From: an uncultured Pelagibacteraceae bacterium
Lineage (GTDB): Bacteria > Pseudomonadota > Alphaproteobacteria > Pelagibacterales > Pelagibacteraceae
NCBI GenBank assembly: GCA_902620585.1
Contig: CACNJC010000002.1
Coordinates: forward strand, 45,927 to 109,926
Direction of reading: 5' to 3'
DNA length: 64,000 bases
Shown here: one piece after another, positions 48,887 through 56,604 of the stretch
Position numbering within the stretch: the stretch's first letter is position 1
How the letters are laid out: each line of letters starts with the position of its first letter
Program-made: the position numbers and the translations under genes
The notes under the pieces: model-generated
Told to the model about the DNA's origin: nothing
Database searches by the model: none
What the model saw: the letters and a program-made list of their open reading frames with translations, nothing else

Positions 48887-50146
48887 ATGTCTGATCTTAA
48901 AATTATAGTTCCTGATATGGGTGATTTTAAGGATGTAGAAATTATTGAAGTGCTAGTAAAAGAGGGTCAAACAATTAATAAAAATGAATCTTTAATTACT
49001 CTTGAAAGCGACAAATCTAGTGTTGAAGTTCCATCTACTCAATCAGGTACTATTAATAAAATAAATGTAAAAGTCGGTGATAAAGTCAATCAAGGTGACC
49101 TCATTTTGACTTTGAAATCATCTAAAAATGTTGAACAAGTAAATGAACCTGTTGCAAAGACGCCAGCAAAAAAAATAGATGCAGAAAAAGATCGACCTAA
49201 GAAGATAAAAACTCCTCCACCTGCAACTGTTGAGACAACTAAAACAGGGACAAAGTTAGCCAGTCCTAAAGTAAGAAAATTCGCAAGAGAATTAGGGGCA
49301 AACGTATTAGAAATTCCTGGTTCTCAAAGGTCGGGTAGAGTCTCAGAAGAAGATGTAAAAGAATTTGTTCGATCGCAAGTAACTGTAAATAAAGGAGCAG
49401 TTGAGAAAAAAGAATATAAAGAAGAGTTTACTCACGAGGAATTTGGTCAGATTGAAATAAAAGAAATACCTAGAGTAAAAAGATTGTCTGGACCACACTT
49501 AGTAAGGTCTTGGACTGAGATCCCACACGTTACCCAACATGATGAAGTAGATATTACTGAGATGGAACAATTTAGATCGTCGTTGTATGACTACTACTCT
49601 GGTGAAATTATTAAAGTAACTCCACTAGCATTTGTAGCTAAGGCACTAGTTAGTGCTTTAAAAAAGTTTCCCAATTTTAATGCTTCTATTGATCCAAATC
49701 AAAATAAAATTGTATATAAAAAATATTTTCACATAGGTTTTGCGGTTGATACTCCTCACGGATTAATGGTACCTAAAATCAGAGATGTTGATCAAATGAG
49801 TATTAAAGAAATTGGAGAAGCGTTAAAAAAAACTAGTAAGCTTTGTAGAGAATTAAAGATTGATAAAAAAGAGTTTTTTGGTGGCTCAATGACAATTTCA
49901 AGTTTAGGAGGAATAGGTGGAACCTTCTTTACTCCAATAATTAATCCACCAGAAGTAGCTATTCTTGGGGTAGGAAAAACTTTTGATAGACTAGTGAAAA
50001 TAAATGGAAGAATAGTTTCAAGAAAAATACTTCCTTTATCTTTATCTTACGATCATAGATTGATTGATGGAGCAGAAGGTGCAAGATTTTGCGTTTATTT
50101 AAGCGAGTGTTTAGGTAAAGACTTCGCATTCAAGCTTGCTGTTTAA
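48887..50146 (+). CDS. aceF: Dihydrolipoamide acetyltransferase, E2 of pyruvate dehydrogenase
   Basis: E2 core that transfers the acetyl group to CoA. Its 419 residues hold one N-terminal lipoyl domain (Lys43 in ESDKSSVE), a Lys/Pro/Thr-rich linker, a peripheral subunit-binding domain (about 122-158, SPKVRKFARELGANV) and the catalytic domain ending in LPLSLSYDHRLIDGAEGARF with the HxxxDG motif. E. coli E2 has three lipoyl domains; here one is on E2 and one on E1. E3 (lpd) is not in the window. Confidence 0.95.
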   Translation: MSDLKIIVPDMGDFKDVEIIEVLVKEGQTINKNESLITLESDKSSVEVPSTQSGTINKINVKVGDKVNQGDLILTLKSSKNVEQVNEPVAKTPAKKIDAEKDRPKKIKTPPPATVETTKTGTKLASPKVRKFARELGANVLEIPGSQRSGRVSEEDVKEFVRSQVTVNKGAVEKKEYKEEFTHEEFGQIEIKEIPRVKRLSGPHLVRSWTEIPHVTQHDEVDITEMEQFRSSLYDYYSGEIIKVTPLAFVAKALVSALKKFPNFNASIDPNQNKIVYKKYFHIGFAVDTPHGLMVPKIRDVDQMSIKEIGEALKKTSKLCRELKIDKKEFFGGSMTISSLGGIGGTFFTPIINPPEVAILGVGKTFDRLVKINGRIVSRKILPLSLSYDHRLIDGAEGARFCVYLSECLGKDFAFKLAV

Positions 50147-50169
50147 TATAAATTACAATAATAAACATC

Positions 50170-51072
50170 ATGAATAAAAAATTGATCTCTCTGATCTGTG
50201 CTATCTCATGTTCATTTTTATGGGGTACGGCATTTATTGCTCAAGACATGGGAATGGATTATATCGGACCCTTTTCTTTTTCTGCCGGAAGAATGTTTCT
50301 GGGTTTTATTACATTAATTCCTTTTTTTTTCATTTTTGAATTTAAAAAGATTAAAGAAAAGAAATTTTCTTATAATACTATTCTAATTTATCTAACTCTT
50401 TTGGGATTCTTTCTTAGTGGAGGATTTGCATTACAACAGTACTCATTACTTTATACTGATGTTGCAAATGCAGCAATGTTTACAATATTTTATGTACTAA
50501 TTGTTCCTTCTATTTCGTATTTTTTATTTTCTAAAAAAATTCACTGGTCTGTTTGGCCATCGGTCCTTGTTTGTATAATTGGAGGTTTTTTACTTACTGA
50601 AATAAATAATGTGACAGTAAGATTAGGAGATGCATTGGTCTTATTAGGAGCTTTTTTTTGGGCTTTTCATATTGTTTACTTATCAAAATTTTTAAAGTTA
50701 TTTAACTATCCTATTACTATAACAATGGGAGCTTGTTTATTTGGGACTATAATTACTTTTATACCATCTTTAGTATTTGAAAACATCACTCTAGGAAATT
50801 TATTATTGGAAAAAAACGAACTTCTTTATGCTGGTGTTTTATCTAGTGGAATAGCTTTTTTATTACAAGCCTTTAGTCAACAAAATCTATCTCCAGCTCC
50901 TGTAGCAATCATTTTTTCTTTGGAGGGTGTTTTTGCTGCAATATTTGGATGGGTGTTACTAAGCCAATTCTTATCAGATCTAAAAATATTCGGAATAGTA
51001 TTAGTGCTAGCTGCTGTAATTTTCTCTCAACTAGCTCCAATATATGATAAAAAATACTATGGACGAAACTAA
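50170..51072 (+). CDS. DMT-superfamily (EamA) transporter
   Basis: A 300-residue membrane protein with ten predicted helices arranged as two EamA repeats. The first begins CAISCSFLWGTAFIAQDMG and the second ALVLLGAFFWAFHIVYLSKF. Family members export amino acids or import small metabolites; the substrate is not evident. Its 3' end overlaps the thioesterase start region. Confidence 0.85.
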   Translation: MNKKLISLICAISCSFLWGTAFIAQDMGMDYIGPFSFSAGRMFLGFITLIPFFFIFEFKKIKEKKFSYNTILIYLTLLGFFLSGGFALQQYSLLYTDVANAAMFTIFYVLIVPSISYFLFSKKIHWSVWPSVLVCIIGGFLLTEINNVTVRLGDALVLLGAFFWAFHIVYLSKFLKLFNYPITITMGACLFGTIITFIPSLVFENITLGNLLLEKNELLYAGVLSSGIAFLLQAFSQQNLSPAPVAIIFSLEGVFAAIFGWVLLSQFLSDLKIFGIVLVLAAVIFSQLAPIYDKKYYGRN

Positions 51073-51433
51073 AAAAGGTTTTATGCAAAATATTGGTGAT
51101 TTGTCTTTTAAAAAGATAAATGACTCAAATTTTGAATTTAGTATTAAAGTTGTAGAAAGTTTTTTAAACACTGGTGGGATAGCTCACGGTGGATTCATAG
51201 CTACAATTGCTGATACTGGTATGGGGAATGCAGCACACATCGCAGCAGGAAATAAAAGATGTGTTACAATAAATTTAGATATAAAGTTTATTTCTGCAGG
51301 AAAATTAAATGAAACATTAGTAGGAAAAGTTAAAATTTTAAAGCGAACAAAAACATTAGTCTTTATAAATAGCGAAATATTCGGTGCAGAAAAAATAGTA
51401 GCTTCTGCATCTGGCACTTGGAAGATTCTTTAA
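51044..51433 (+). CDS. PaaI-family hotdog-fold thioesterase
   Basis: A 129-residue single-hotdog acyl-CoA thioesterase. The motif NTGGIAHGGFIATIADTGMG contains the conserved HGG and the catalytic acidic residue near the end of the helix, and CVTINLDIKFISAG is the usual second strand. The ATG at 51044 is within the transporter gene; the alternative ATG at 51059 (MDETKKGF) keeps a shorter overlap and may be the true start. Substrate unknown. Confidence 0.85.
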   Translation: MIKNTMDETKKGFMQNIGDLSFKKINDSNFEFSIKVVESFLNTGGIAHGGFIATIADTGMGNAAHIAAGNKRCVTINLDIKFISAGKLNETLVGKVKILKRTKTLVFINSEIFGAEKIVASASGTWKIL

Positions 51434-51579
51434 ATCTTCTTTCTAATCTTTTTAATTCCACAATCTTTGCATTTTATCGTTTCAGTTGAACCACCTGGTC
51501 CAAAACTATAATTAATATCTATCTTTTCAAATCTGTGAATACCAACTTTACAAAATAATAAATACAACCACTTAATCAT
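51430..51579 (-). CDS. Small (49-residue) zinc-ribbon-like protein
   Basis: Minus-strand ATG at 51579: MIKWLYLLFCKVGIHRFEKI followed by a Gly-rich turn and KCKDCG (Cys37, Cys40) and a Lys/Arg-rich tail. The layout, Cys/His near the N-terminus and a CxxCG at the C-terminus, resembles small DUF1660-type zinc-ribbon proteins. Its stop overlaps the convergent thioesterase stop by four bases, a pattern that is the rule for gene ends in this genome. Confidence 0.5.
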   Translation of the reverse strand: MIKWLYLLFCKVGIHRFEKIDINYSFGPGGSTETIKCKDCGIKKIRKKI

Positions 51580-51612
51580 AATTTAAACATAAAAATTGTT
51601 AATTATCTTTTT

Positions 51613-51617
51613 GGAGG
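51613..51617 (+). promoter_or_regulatory. Strong Shine-Dalgarno for the 18-residue peptide
   Basis: GGAGG seven bases before the ATG at 51625. Such a strong ribosome-binding site is uncommon in this window, where most genes have weak or no Shine-Dalgarno, and it makes translation of the tiny frame likely. Confidence 0.6.
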
Positions 51618-51624
51618 TAATTAA

Positions 51625-51681
51625 ATGTCAGGTTGGGAAATTTTAATAGTTTTAGCTATAGTTTATGCAATAGTTAATTAA
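51625..51681 (+). CDS. 18-residue hydrophobic microprotein
   Basis: ATG at 51625, stop TAA at 51679-51681, encoding MSGWEILIVLAIVYAIVN. It is a near-pure membrane-spanning segment with a short polar start. It stands alone between the small zinc-ribbon gene and the TRAP permease gene (both on the other strand). Similar tiny hydrophobic peptides serve as accessory subunits of membrane complexes (for example in respiratory oxidases), but no partner can be assigned here. Confidence 0.6.
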   Translation: MSGWEILIVLAIVYAIVN

Positions 51682-51714
51682 ATTAAATTATAAATCAAGA
51701 AAATTTAAAAGATT

Positions 51715-54051
51715 TTAGTTTGGACTCACTTTTCCAGATTTTAAGTTCGTATATCCAAAAATTAACAAAAAAATTAATGCAAAAGGAAATACTACAGCTT
51801 TATTTGGTCTTTCCGGATTTTCAATTTTAAAATTACTTATGATATCACCCATCTGCATACCAGATTTTTTAGCCTCACCTTTCCAATTTAATTTATCAAC
51901 GGTTAGTTGGTCATTCTGGTCTATTAATGTTACCCCATATTCCTCTAGGTTATAATTATTTTCGAATTTTCCTTTATCAATAACAAAAAGTTTGTATCTT
52001 TCTCCATATTCAGTAACTCGGGTAATTTTTATATGAACTTCTTTTGAAGGATCAAAAGATAGATTTTGAATATTTTCCGCTGAAAGTTTTTGTTCATTAA
52101 ATTTTGGATAAATTTTACTTAAAACATAATCTGGTGCCAAAAAAGATAAAGATATAATCAAGAAAGCTATGATCTCATACCATCTTAACCTATTTATAAA
52201 CCATTGTTGTGTGGCTGCTGTAAAAACTAAAATTCCAATTAATGAAGTCACGATCACTAATAAAGCTTGCCAGATGCTATCTACACCGATTAATAAAAGT
52301 TCATGATTGAATAAGAAAACAATAGGTAAAATACCTGTTCTTAAACTATACCAAATAGCTTGAAGACCTGTTCTTAAAGGGTCTCCACCAGAAATTGCAG
52401 CTGCTGCATATGAAGCTAGTCCAACAGGAGGTGTTACATCAGCCATTAATCCAAAGTAAAAAACAAATAAGTGAACAGCAATTAATGGAAAAATAAAGCC
52501 CGAAGCATTTCCAACATCAACTAAAACTGTAGCCATTAAAGATGCTACCACTACATAGTTTGCAGTTGTAGGAAGGCCCATCCCAAGTAACAAGCAAAGT
52601 ATAATGGTTAATAAAATTAATATAATCACGTTATCTCTAGCTATCGTCTCAATAACTATAATTAAATTAGTGCTTAACCCTGTAGAGCCAACTGCTCCAA
52701 CAATAATACCTGCAGTAGCAATTGCTATTCCAACTCCAACCATGTTAATTGCACCTTTTTGTAGACCTACAATGGTTTGATTCCACCAATCAATTAAGCC
52801 AGTTTTATAATCTGTATGTTTGATAATACGACTAATCAAATTCACCAAGATTAAGGAAATAGTCGCATAGAAAATTGAGAAACCAGCGGTGTATCTCATA
52901 TAAACAAGAAGAAAAATCAAAACAAAAATCGGAATTAAAAAATGTAAGCCAGATAGAAAAGTTCTTTTAAGATGTGGCACGTCAGCATCATCCATGCCTT
53001 TGAGTCCTAATTTAAGGGCCTCTAAATGGGATATATAAAATAAAGCAATGTATGAAATAATTGCAGGTAAAAAAGCATGTTTAACAACTTCAAAATAGGT
53101 AACCCCAATGAAGCTTGCCATAACGAATGCAGCAGCTCCCATGACTGGTGGCATTATTTGACCGTTAACTGAAGATGATACTTCAATTGCTCCAGCTTTT
53201 TCTTGAGAGAACCCAGTTTTTTTCATTATTGGAATTGTAAAAGTTCCAGTAGTGACTGTATTAGCAATTGAAGAGCCTGAAATCATTCCTGTCATTCCAG
53301 ATCCTAAAATAGCTGCTTTAGCTGGTCCTCCTCGCATTTTACCAACCATAGCAAATGCTAGATCTAAGAAATATTTTCCTCCTCCCGCTGTTTCCAATAA
53401 TGCTCCAAATAAAACAAACAAAAATATAAAATCTACCGAAACTCCTATTGGTATTCCAAAAATGGCTTCTTGATCAAACCATTGAAATCCAACTAATCTT
53501 TTAATGGAAAGGCCTCCATGAGAAATGATATCTGGAGCATATTTTCCAAAATACGAGAACAGTAAAAAACAAATAGCAATTATTACTAAAGGTAATCCAA
53601 TTGCTCTTCTTGTTGCTTCTAAAAGTATTAAAATACCAGTCGCTCCGATAATTAATTCAACGGGAACTCTAATTCCAAATATATCTTTAACTAGAAGAAT
53701 GCCTCCCCTATTTACAAGATCATCATAAAAAAAATAAATATAAAGACAGCAAAAAGCAGCAACTATACTAATGAGAATATCAAAAGCTGAAATTTTTTTT
53801 CCCCTCACAACCGGAAAAATCAAAAAAGTTAAAGTTAAAGCAAAACCTAAATGTATTGCCCTAGCAGGCAAGCCTTTGAACATTCCAAAGTTAAGCCAAA
53901 AAGGAAACGGCGATGCATACCAAAGTTGAAACAAAGTCCAAAGAATTGCAATGCCAAAAACTATTTTTAGATGAATACCTGATAAATTTCTAGTAGGTGA
54001 AATATCTTCTTGAATTTTTTCTTTTATCTTATTTTGAACGCTTTGATTCAT
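51715..54051 (-). CDS. TRAP transporter fused permease (4TM-12TM, TAXI type)
   Basis: A 778-residue inner-membrane transporter in which the small (DctQ-like) and large (DctM-like) permease domains are one protein. The DctM signature GLPTTANYVVVASLMATVL is present, with the repeated GAAFVMASFIGVTYFEV and GSGMTGMISGSSIANTVTTG segments. The last 150 residues form an extra domain with a PDZ-like loop (KKSGMQMGDIISNF), as in members carrying DUF3394. Substrates of TAXI systems are organic acids such as glutamate or other carboxylates. A terminator separates it from the upstream binding-protein gene. Confidence 0.93.
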   Translation of the reverse strand: MNQSVQNKIKEKIQEDISPTRNLSGIHLKIVFGIAILWTLFQLWYASPFPFWLNFGMFKGLPARAIHLGFALTLTFLIFPVVRGKKISAFDILISIVAAFCCLYIYFFYDDLVNRGGILLVKDIFGIRVPVELIIGATGILILLEATRRAIGLPLVIIAICFLLFSYFGKYAPDIISHGGLSIKRLVGFQWFDQEAIFGIPIGVSVDFIFLFVLFGALLETAGGGKYFLDLAFAMVGKMRGGPAKAAILGSGMTGMISGSSIANTVTTGTFTIPIMKKTGFSQEKAGAIEVSSSVNGQIMPPVMGAAAFVMASFIGVTYFEVVKHAFLPAIISYIALFYISHLEALKLGLKGMDDADVPHLKRTFLSGLHFLIPIFVLIFLLVYMRYTAGFSIFYATISLILVNLISRIIKHTDYKTGLIDWWNQTIVGLQKGAINMVGVGIAIATAGIIVGAVGSTGLSTNLIIVIETIARDNVIILILLTIILCLLLGMGLPTTANYVVVASLMATVLVDVGNASGFIFPLIAVHLFVFYFGLMADVTPPVGLASYAAAAISGGDPLRTGLQAIWYSLRTGILPIVFLFNHELLLIGVDSIWQALLVIVTSLIGILVFTAATQQWFINRLRWYEIIAFLIISLSFLAPDYVLSKIYPKFNEQKLSAENIQNLSFDPSKEVHIKITRVTEYGERYKLFVIDKGKFENNYNLEEYGVTLIDQNDQLTVDKLNWKGEAKKSGMQMGDIISNFKIENPERPNKAVVFPFALIFLLIFGYTNLKSGKVSPN

Positions 54052-54076
54052 TTTTATTAAGATACATTATTCTAAA

Positions 54077-54108
54077 AAAAAAGGCCCAAAAAATATTGGG
54101 CCTTTTTT
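54077..54108 (-). terminator. Intrinsic (bidirectional) terminator after the TAXI binding-protein gene
   Basis: The stem AAAAGGCCCA/TGGGCCTTTT is flanked by A- and T-runs on both sides, so it can work in both directions. On the minus strand it is followed by eight T. It lies between the binding protein (54129-55133) and the permease (51715-54051), which probably allows more binding protein than permease to be made through partial read-through. Confidence 0.85.
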
Positions 54109-54128
54109 AATTAAATCAAATAGATAGA

Positions 54129-55133
54129 TTACATTAATCCAGCTTCTTTGTAGTACTTAATTGCGCCTGGATGTAATGGAGCTGATAAACCATCAGCTAT
54201 CATATTTTTCTTTTCCAGAGGTCCAAAAGCAGGATGTTGTGCTCTGAAATCATCAAAGTTTTCCATTACCGCTTTTGTCACTAAGTATACAAGCTCTTCA
54301 GAAACATCTGCGCTTGTAACAACTGTTGCTTTTACACCAAAAGTTGTCGCGTCTTTTTTCTGATTAGAGTAAGTTCCTTTAGGAATAACTGCTTTAGCAT
54401 AATAATCTGCTCCATCAATTAAACCTTGAACTGGTGCTCCAGTTAAATTAATTGGGCTTGCTTTTGCTTTACAAGTAGCTGCTTGCTCCATAGCACCATT
54501 AGGAAATCCTACTGAATATCCGAATGCATCTATTTTGCCGTCGCAAAGAGCTTTTACCTGCTCAGAAGATGTAAGTTCTGTAGTTGCTTTGAACATACTC
54601 ATGTCTGCTCCCATAGCTTTCATTAATTCTTCCATAGTTCCTCTTTGACCAGAACCTGGATTACCGATGTTTACCGTTTTTCCTTTTAAGCCTTTGAAAT
54701 TTTTAATTCCAGATTTTTTACTTGCCCAAATTTGGAAAGGTTCATTATGAACAGAAAATACAGCTCTTAAATTACTAAACTGTTTTCCTTCCCATTTACT
54801 TGAACCATTGTAAGCATGATACTGCCAGTCTGACTGGGCAACACCAAATTGAAACTCACCATCTTTGATTTGCCCAATATTGTAGTTAGAGCCACCCGTT
54901 GATGGTGCAGTACATCTGAAAGCTTTAGCTGTACCTTTTTTTCTACCATGATCAGCACTTATTGCTGATTTATGTAACATTTTGCAAATTGCGTTACCTG
55001 TTTGGAAATATACTCCAGTAGGTCCGCCTGTTCCTATTGTAAAGAACTCTGCTGATTTTGCGATTGAAGTAATAGGGCTTGAAAAAGCAAACATTACTAA
55101 TACCGCTGAAATCATTGATATCATTTTTTTCAT
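54129..55133 (-). CDS. TAXI-family TRAP transporter solute-binding protein
   Basis: Periplasmic substrate-binding subunit of the TRAP system. The signal peptide covers about residues 1-27 (MKKMISMISAVLVMFAFSSP). The mature protein begins with the TAXI hallmark FFTIGTGGPTGVYFQTGNAIC and includes GQIKDGEFQFGVAQSDW, NIGNPGSGQRGTMEELM and DGKIDAFGYSVG. 334 residues. A very strong Shine-Dalgarno (GGGGGA, 55138-55143) precedes the ATG, fitting its expected abundance. Confidence 0.95.
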   Translation of the reverse strand: MKKMISMISAVLVMFAFSSPITSIAKSAEFFTIGTGGPTGVYFQTGNAICKMLHKSAISADHGRKKGTAKAFRCTAPSTGGSNYNIGQIKDGEFQFGVAQSDWQYHAYNGSSKWEGKQFSNLRAVFSVHNEPFQIWASKKSGIKNFKGLKGKTVNIGNPGSGQRGTMEELMKAMGADMSMFKATTELTSSEQVKALCDGKIDAFGYSVGFPNGAMEQAATCKAKASPINLTGAPVQGLIDGADYYAKAVIPKGTYSNQKKDATTFGVKATVVTSADVSEELVYLVTKAVMENFDDFRAQHPAFGPLEKKNMIADGLSAPLHPGAIKYYKEAGLM

Positions 55134-55159
55134 ATGATCCCCCGTTTGTTAATGTAATA

Positions 55160-55188
55160 ATTTAACTATGGATAAAGACGAACGTCAA
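55160..55188 (-). promoter_or_regulatory. Promoter for the TAXI binding-protein gene
   Basis: Minus-strand TTGACG (55188-55183), 17-base spacer, TTAAAT (55165-55160), about 27 bases before the ATG and its GGGGGA Shine-Dalgarno. Confidence 0.55.
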
Positions 55189-55197
55189 AGAGAATCT

Positions 55198-56460
55198 TTA
55201 TAGATTTTTAGCCCAATTTGATAATTTTTCGACACCTTCAACCACATTTGGTGCATACTCTTCTATAATTTTGTCTTCTAGTAATTTCCCATTGATATTA
55301 GAATTAAGAAATCTTTCTCCGTCAAAATCAATGTAACATAATCTGGTTAACATCTTTTTAGGATTAAACCCAAAATCAGATGCTGGTAACATTGCTACTC
55401 CGGTTTGATCTAATATTGTTTCACACAATTCAGTGGAATTTTTAAATTTTTTGTTAGGAAACTCAGGCATTAAGTAAAAAGCTCCTTGAGGTGGATTTAT
55501 CAAAACTTTATTGGATTTCAAATGATTATAAACATAATTACCAACTGATCTTAAAATATTTGTAGTTCTTTTCTTATAATCTGTAAAATCTCCTTCATAA
55601 GCTTCAACAGCAGCGAATTGAGCTGGGCTGTTAACTGTAGAATAAGACTCACTGGCTAAAGTTTTAATATTTTTTAAAAGTTCTGATAGCTTATTTGGTA
55701 CAGCAAAAAAACCTACTCTCCATCCACCTGCTCCACACCATTTACTTAATCCTCCACTTATACACGTTCTCTCTGGATAATATTCTGATATTGACTCATA
55801 CTTATTACAAAAAGTAAGATCTGTGTAAATTTCATCGGACAGAATTATTAAATTATATTTTTTTGCAACCTTAGCAATTTCTCTTAAATTTTTACAAACC
55901 GTTCCTGATGGATTATTTGGTGAATTAAGGATAAATATTAAATTTTTTTTCCTAATTGATTTAATCTTATTTTCAAGTTGTTTTGCTGTTGGAAACCAGT
56001 TGTTTTCTCTTGAAGTTTGAATCCAATGCACTTTGTTTCTTCCAATTATTGCTTGTGGTTCATAAGATACCCAACTTGGAGCTGATAAGATAATTTCTCC
56101 ATTAAATGCAACATGTAATAAAAGCATTGCCTCTTTTGAACCTGGTGTAATAACAATATTTTCTTTTGGATAACTTTTGCCAGTTTTCTTTTTTAAATAT
56201 TTTGAGATAGCATCTCTCAATCTATCAAGTCCTTGGATAGGTAAATATTCTTTTCTATGAGCATTTTTTTTTAATGCATCTACAATTCTATCTGGTACCG
56301 GAAAAGGCGATTGCCCAAATCCAAATTGATAAACTTTTTTTCCATTGCTTATAAGATGTTTGCATTTCTCATTTATTACTAAAGTTGATGACTGTTTAAG
56401 CTTTAAGATACTTTTTTTGGTAAGGTGGTGCATAATAACTTTTTTAATAAAAGCTATCAT
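55198..56460 (-). CDS. PLP-dependent aminotransferase class I/II
   Basis: A 420-residue fold-type I aminotransferase. The PLP lysine is in ISGGLSKWCGAGGWRVGFF, the Asn/Asp/Tyr contacts in ILNSPNNPSGTVCKN and LSDEIYTDL, and the C-terminal Arg in MLTRLCYID replaces the usual R-x-S. The N-terminus is basic (MIAFIKKVIMHHLTKKS) and may include a downstream Met start. Substrate probably an L-amino acid or aromatic/branched compound; not determinable. It is upstream of the TRAP binding-protein gene on the same strand. Confidence 0.88.
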   Translation of the reverse strand: MIAFIKKVIMHHLTKKSILKLKQSSTLVINEKCKHLISNGKKVYQFGFGQSPFPVPDRIVDALKKNAHRKEYLPIQGLDRLRDAISKYLKKKTGKSYPKENIVITPGSKEAMLLLHVAFNGEIILSAPSWVSYEPQAIIGRNKVHWIQTSRENNWFPTAKQLENKIKSIRKKNLIFILNSPNNPSGTVCKNLREIAKVAKKYNLIILSDEIYTDLTFCNKYESISEYYPERTCISGGLSKWCGAGGWRVGFFAVPNKLSELLKNIKTLASESYSTVNSPAQFAAVEAYEGDFTDYKKRTTNILRSVGNYVYNHLKSNKVLINPPQGAFYLMPEFPNKKFKNSTELCETILDQTGVAMLPASDFGFNPKKMLTRLCYIDFDGERFLNSNINGKLLEDKIIEEYAPNVVEGVEKLSNWAKNL

Positions 56461-56516
56461 TGACCTTACGGGGACTTAGGGTTTTAAGTCAATTCAAATC
56501 TTTAAAATCAGAACAT

Positions 56517-56545
56517 TTGACAAATTGATTCGGTCATGTTTTAAT
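56517..56545 (+). promoter_or_regulatory. Promoter for the helicase-fdxA-carD genes
   Basis: Perfect TTGACA (56517-56522), 17-base spacer, TTTAAT (56540-56545), about 60 bases upstream of the helicase ATG in the gap between divergent genes. Confidence 0.55.
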
Positions 56546-56604
56546 CTTATTTTGTTCTCAAAGCTGACCTATATATAGTGTAAAAAAAAATATCTAACAC
56601 AAGA

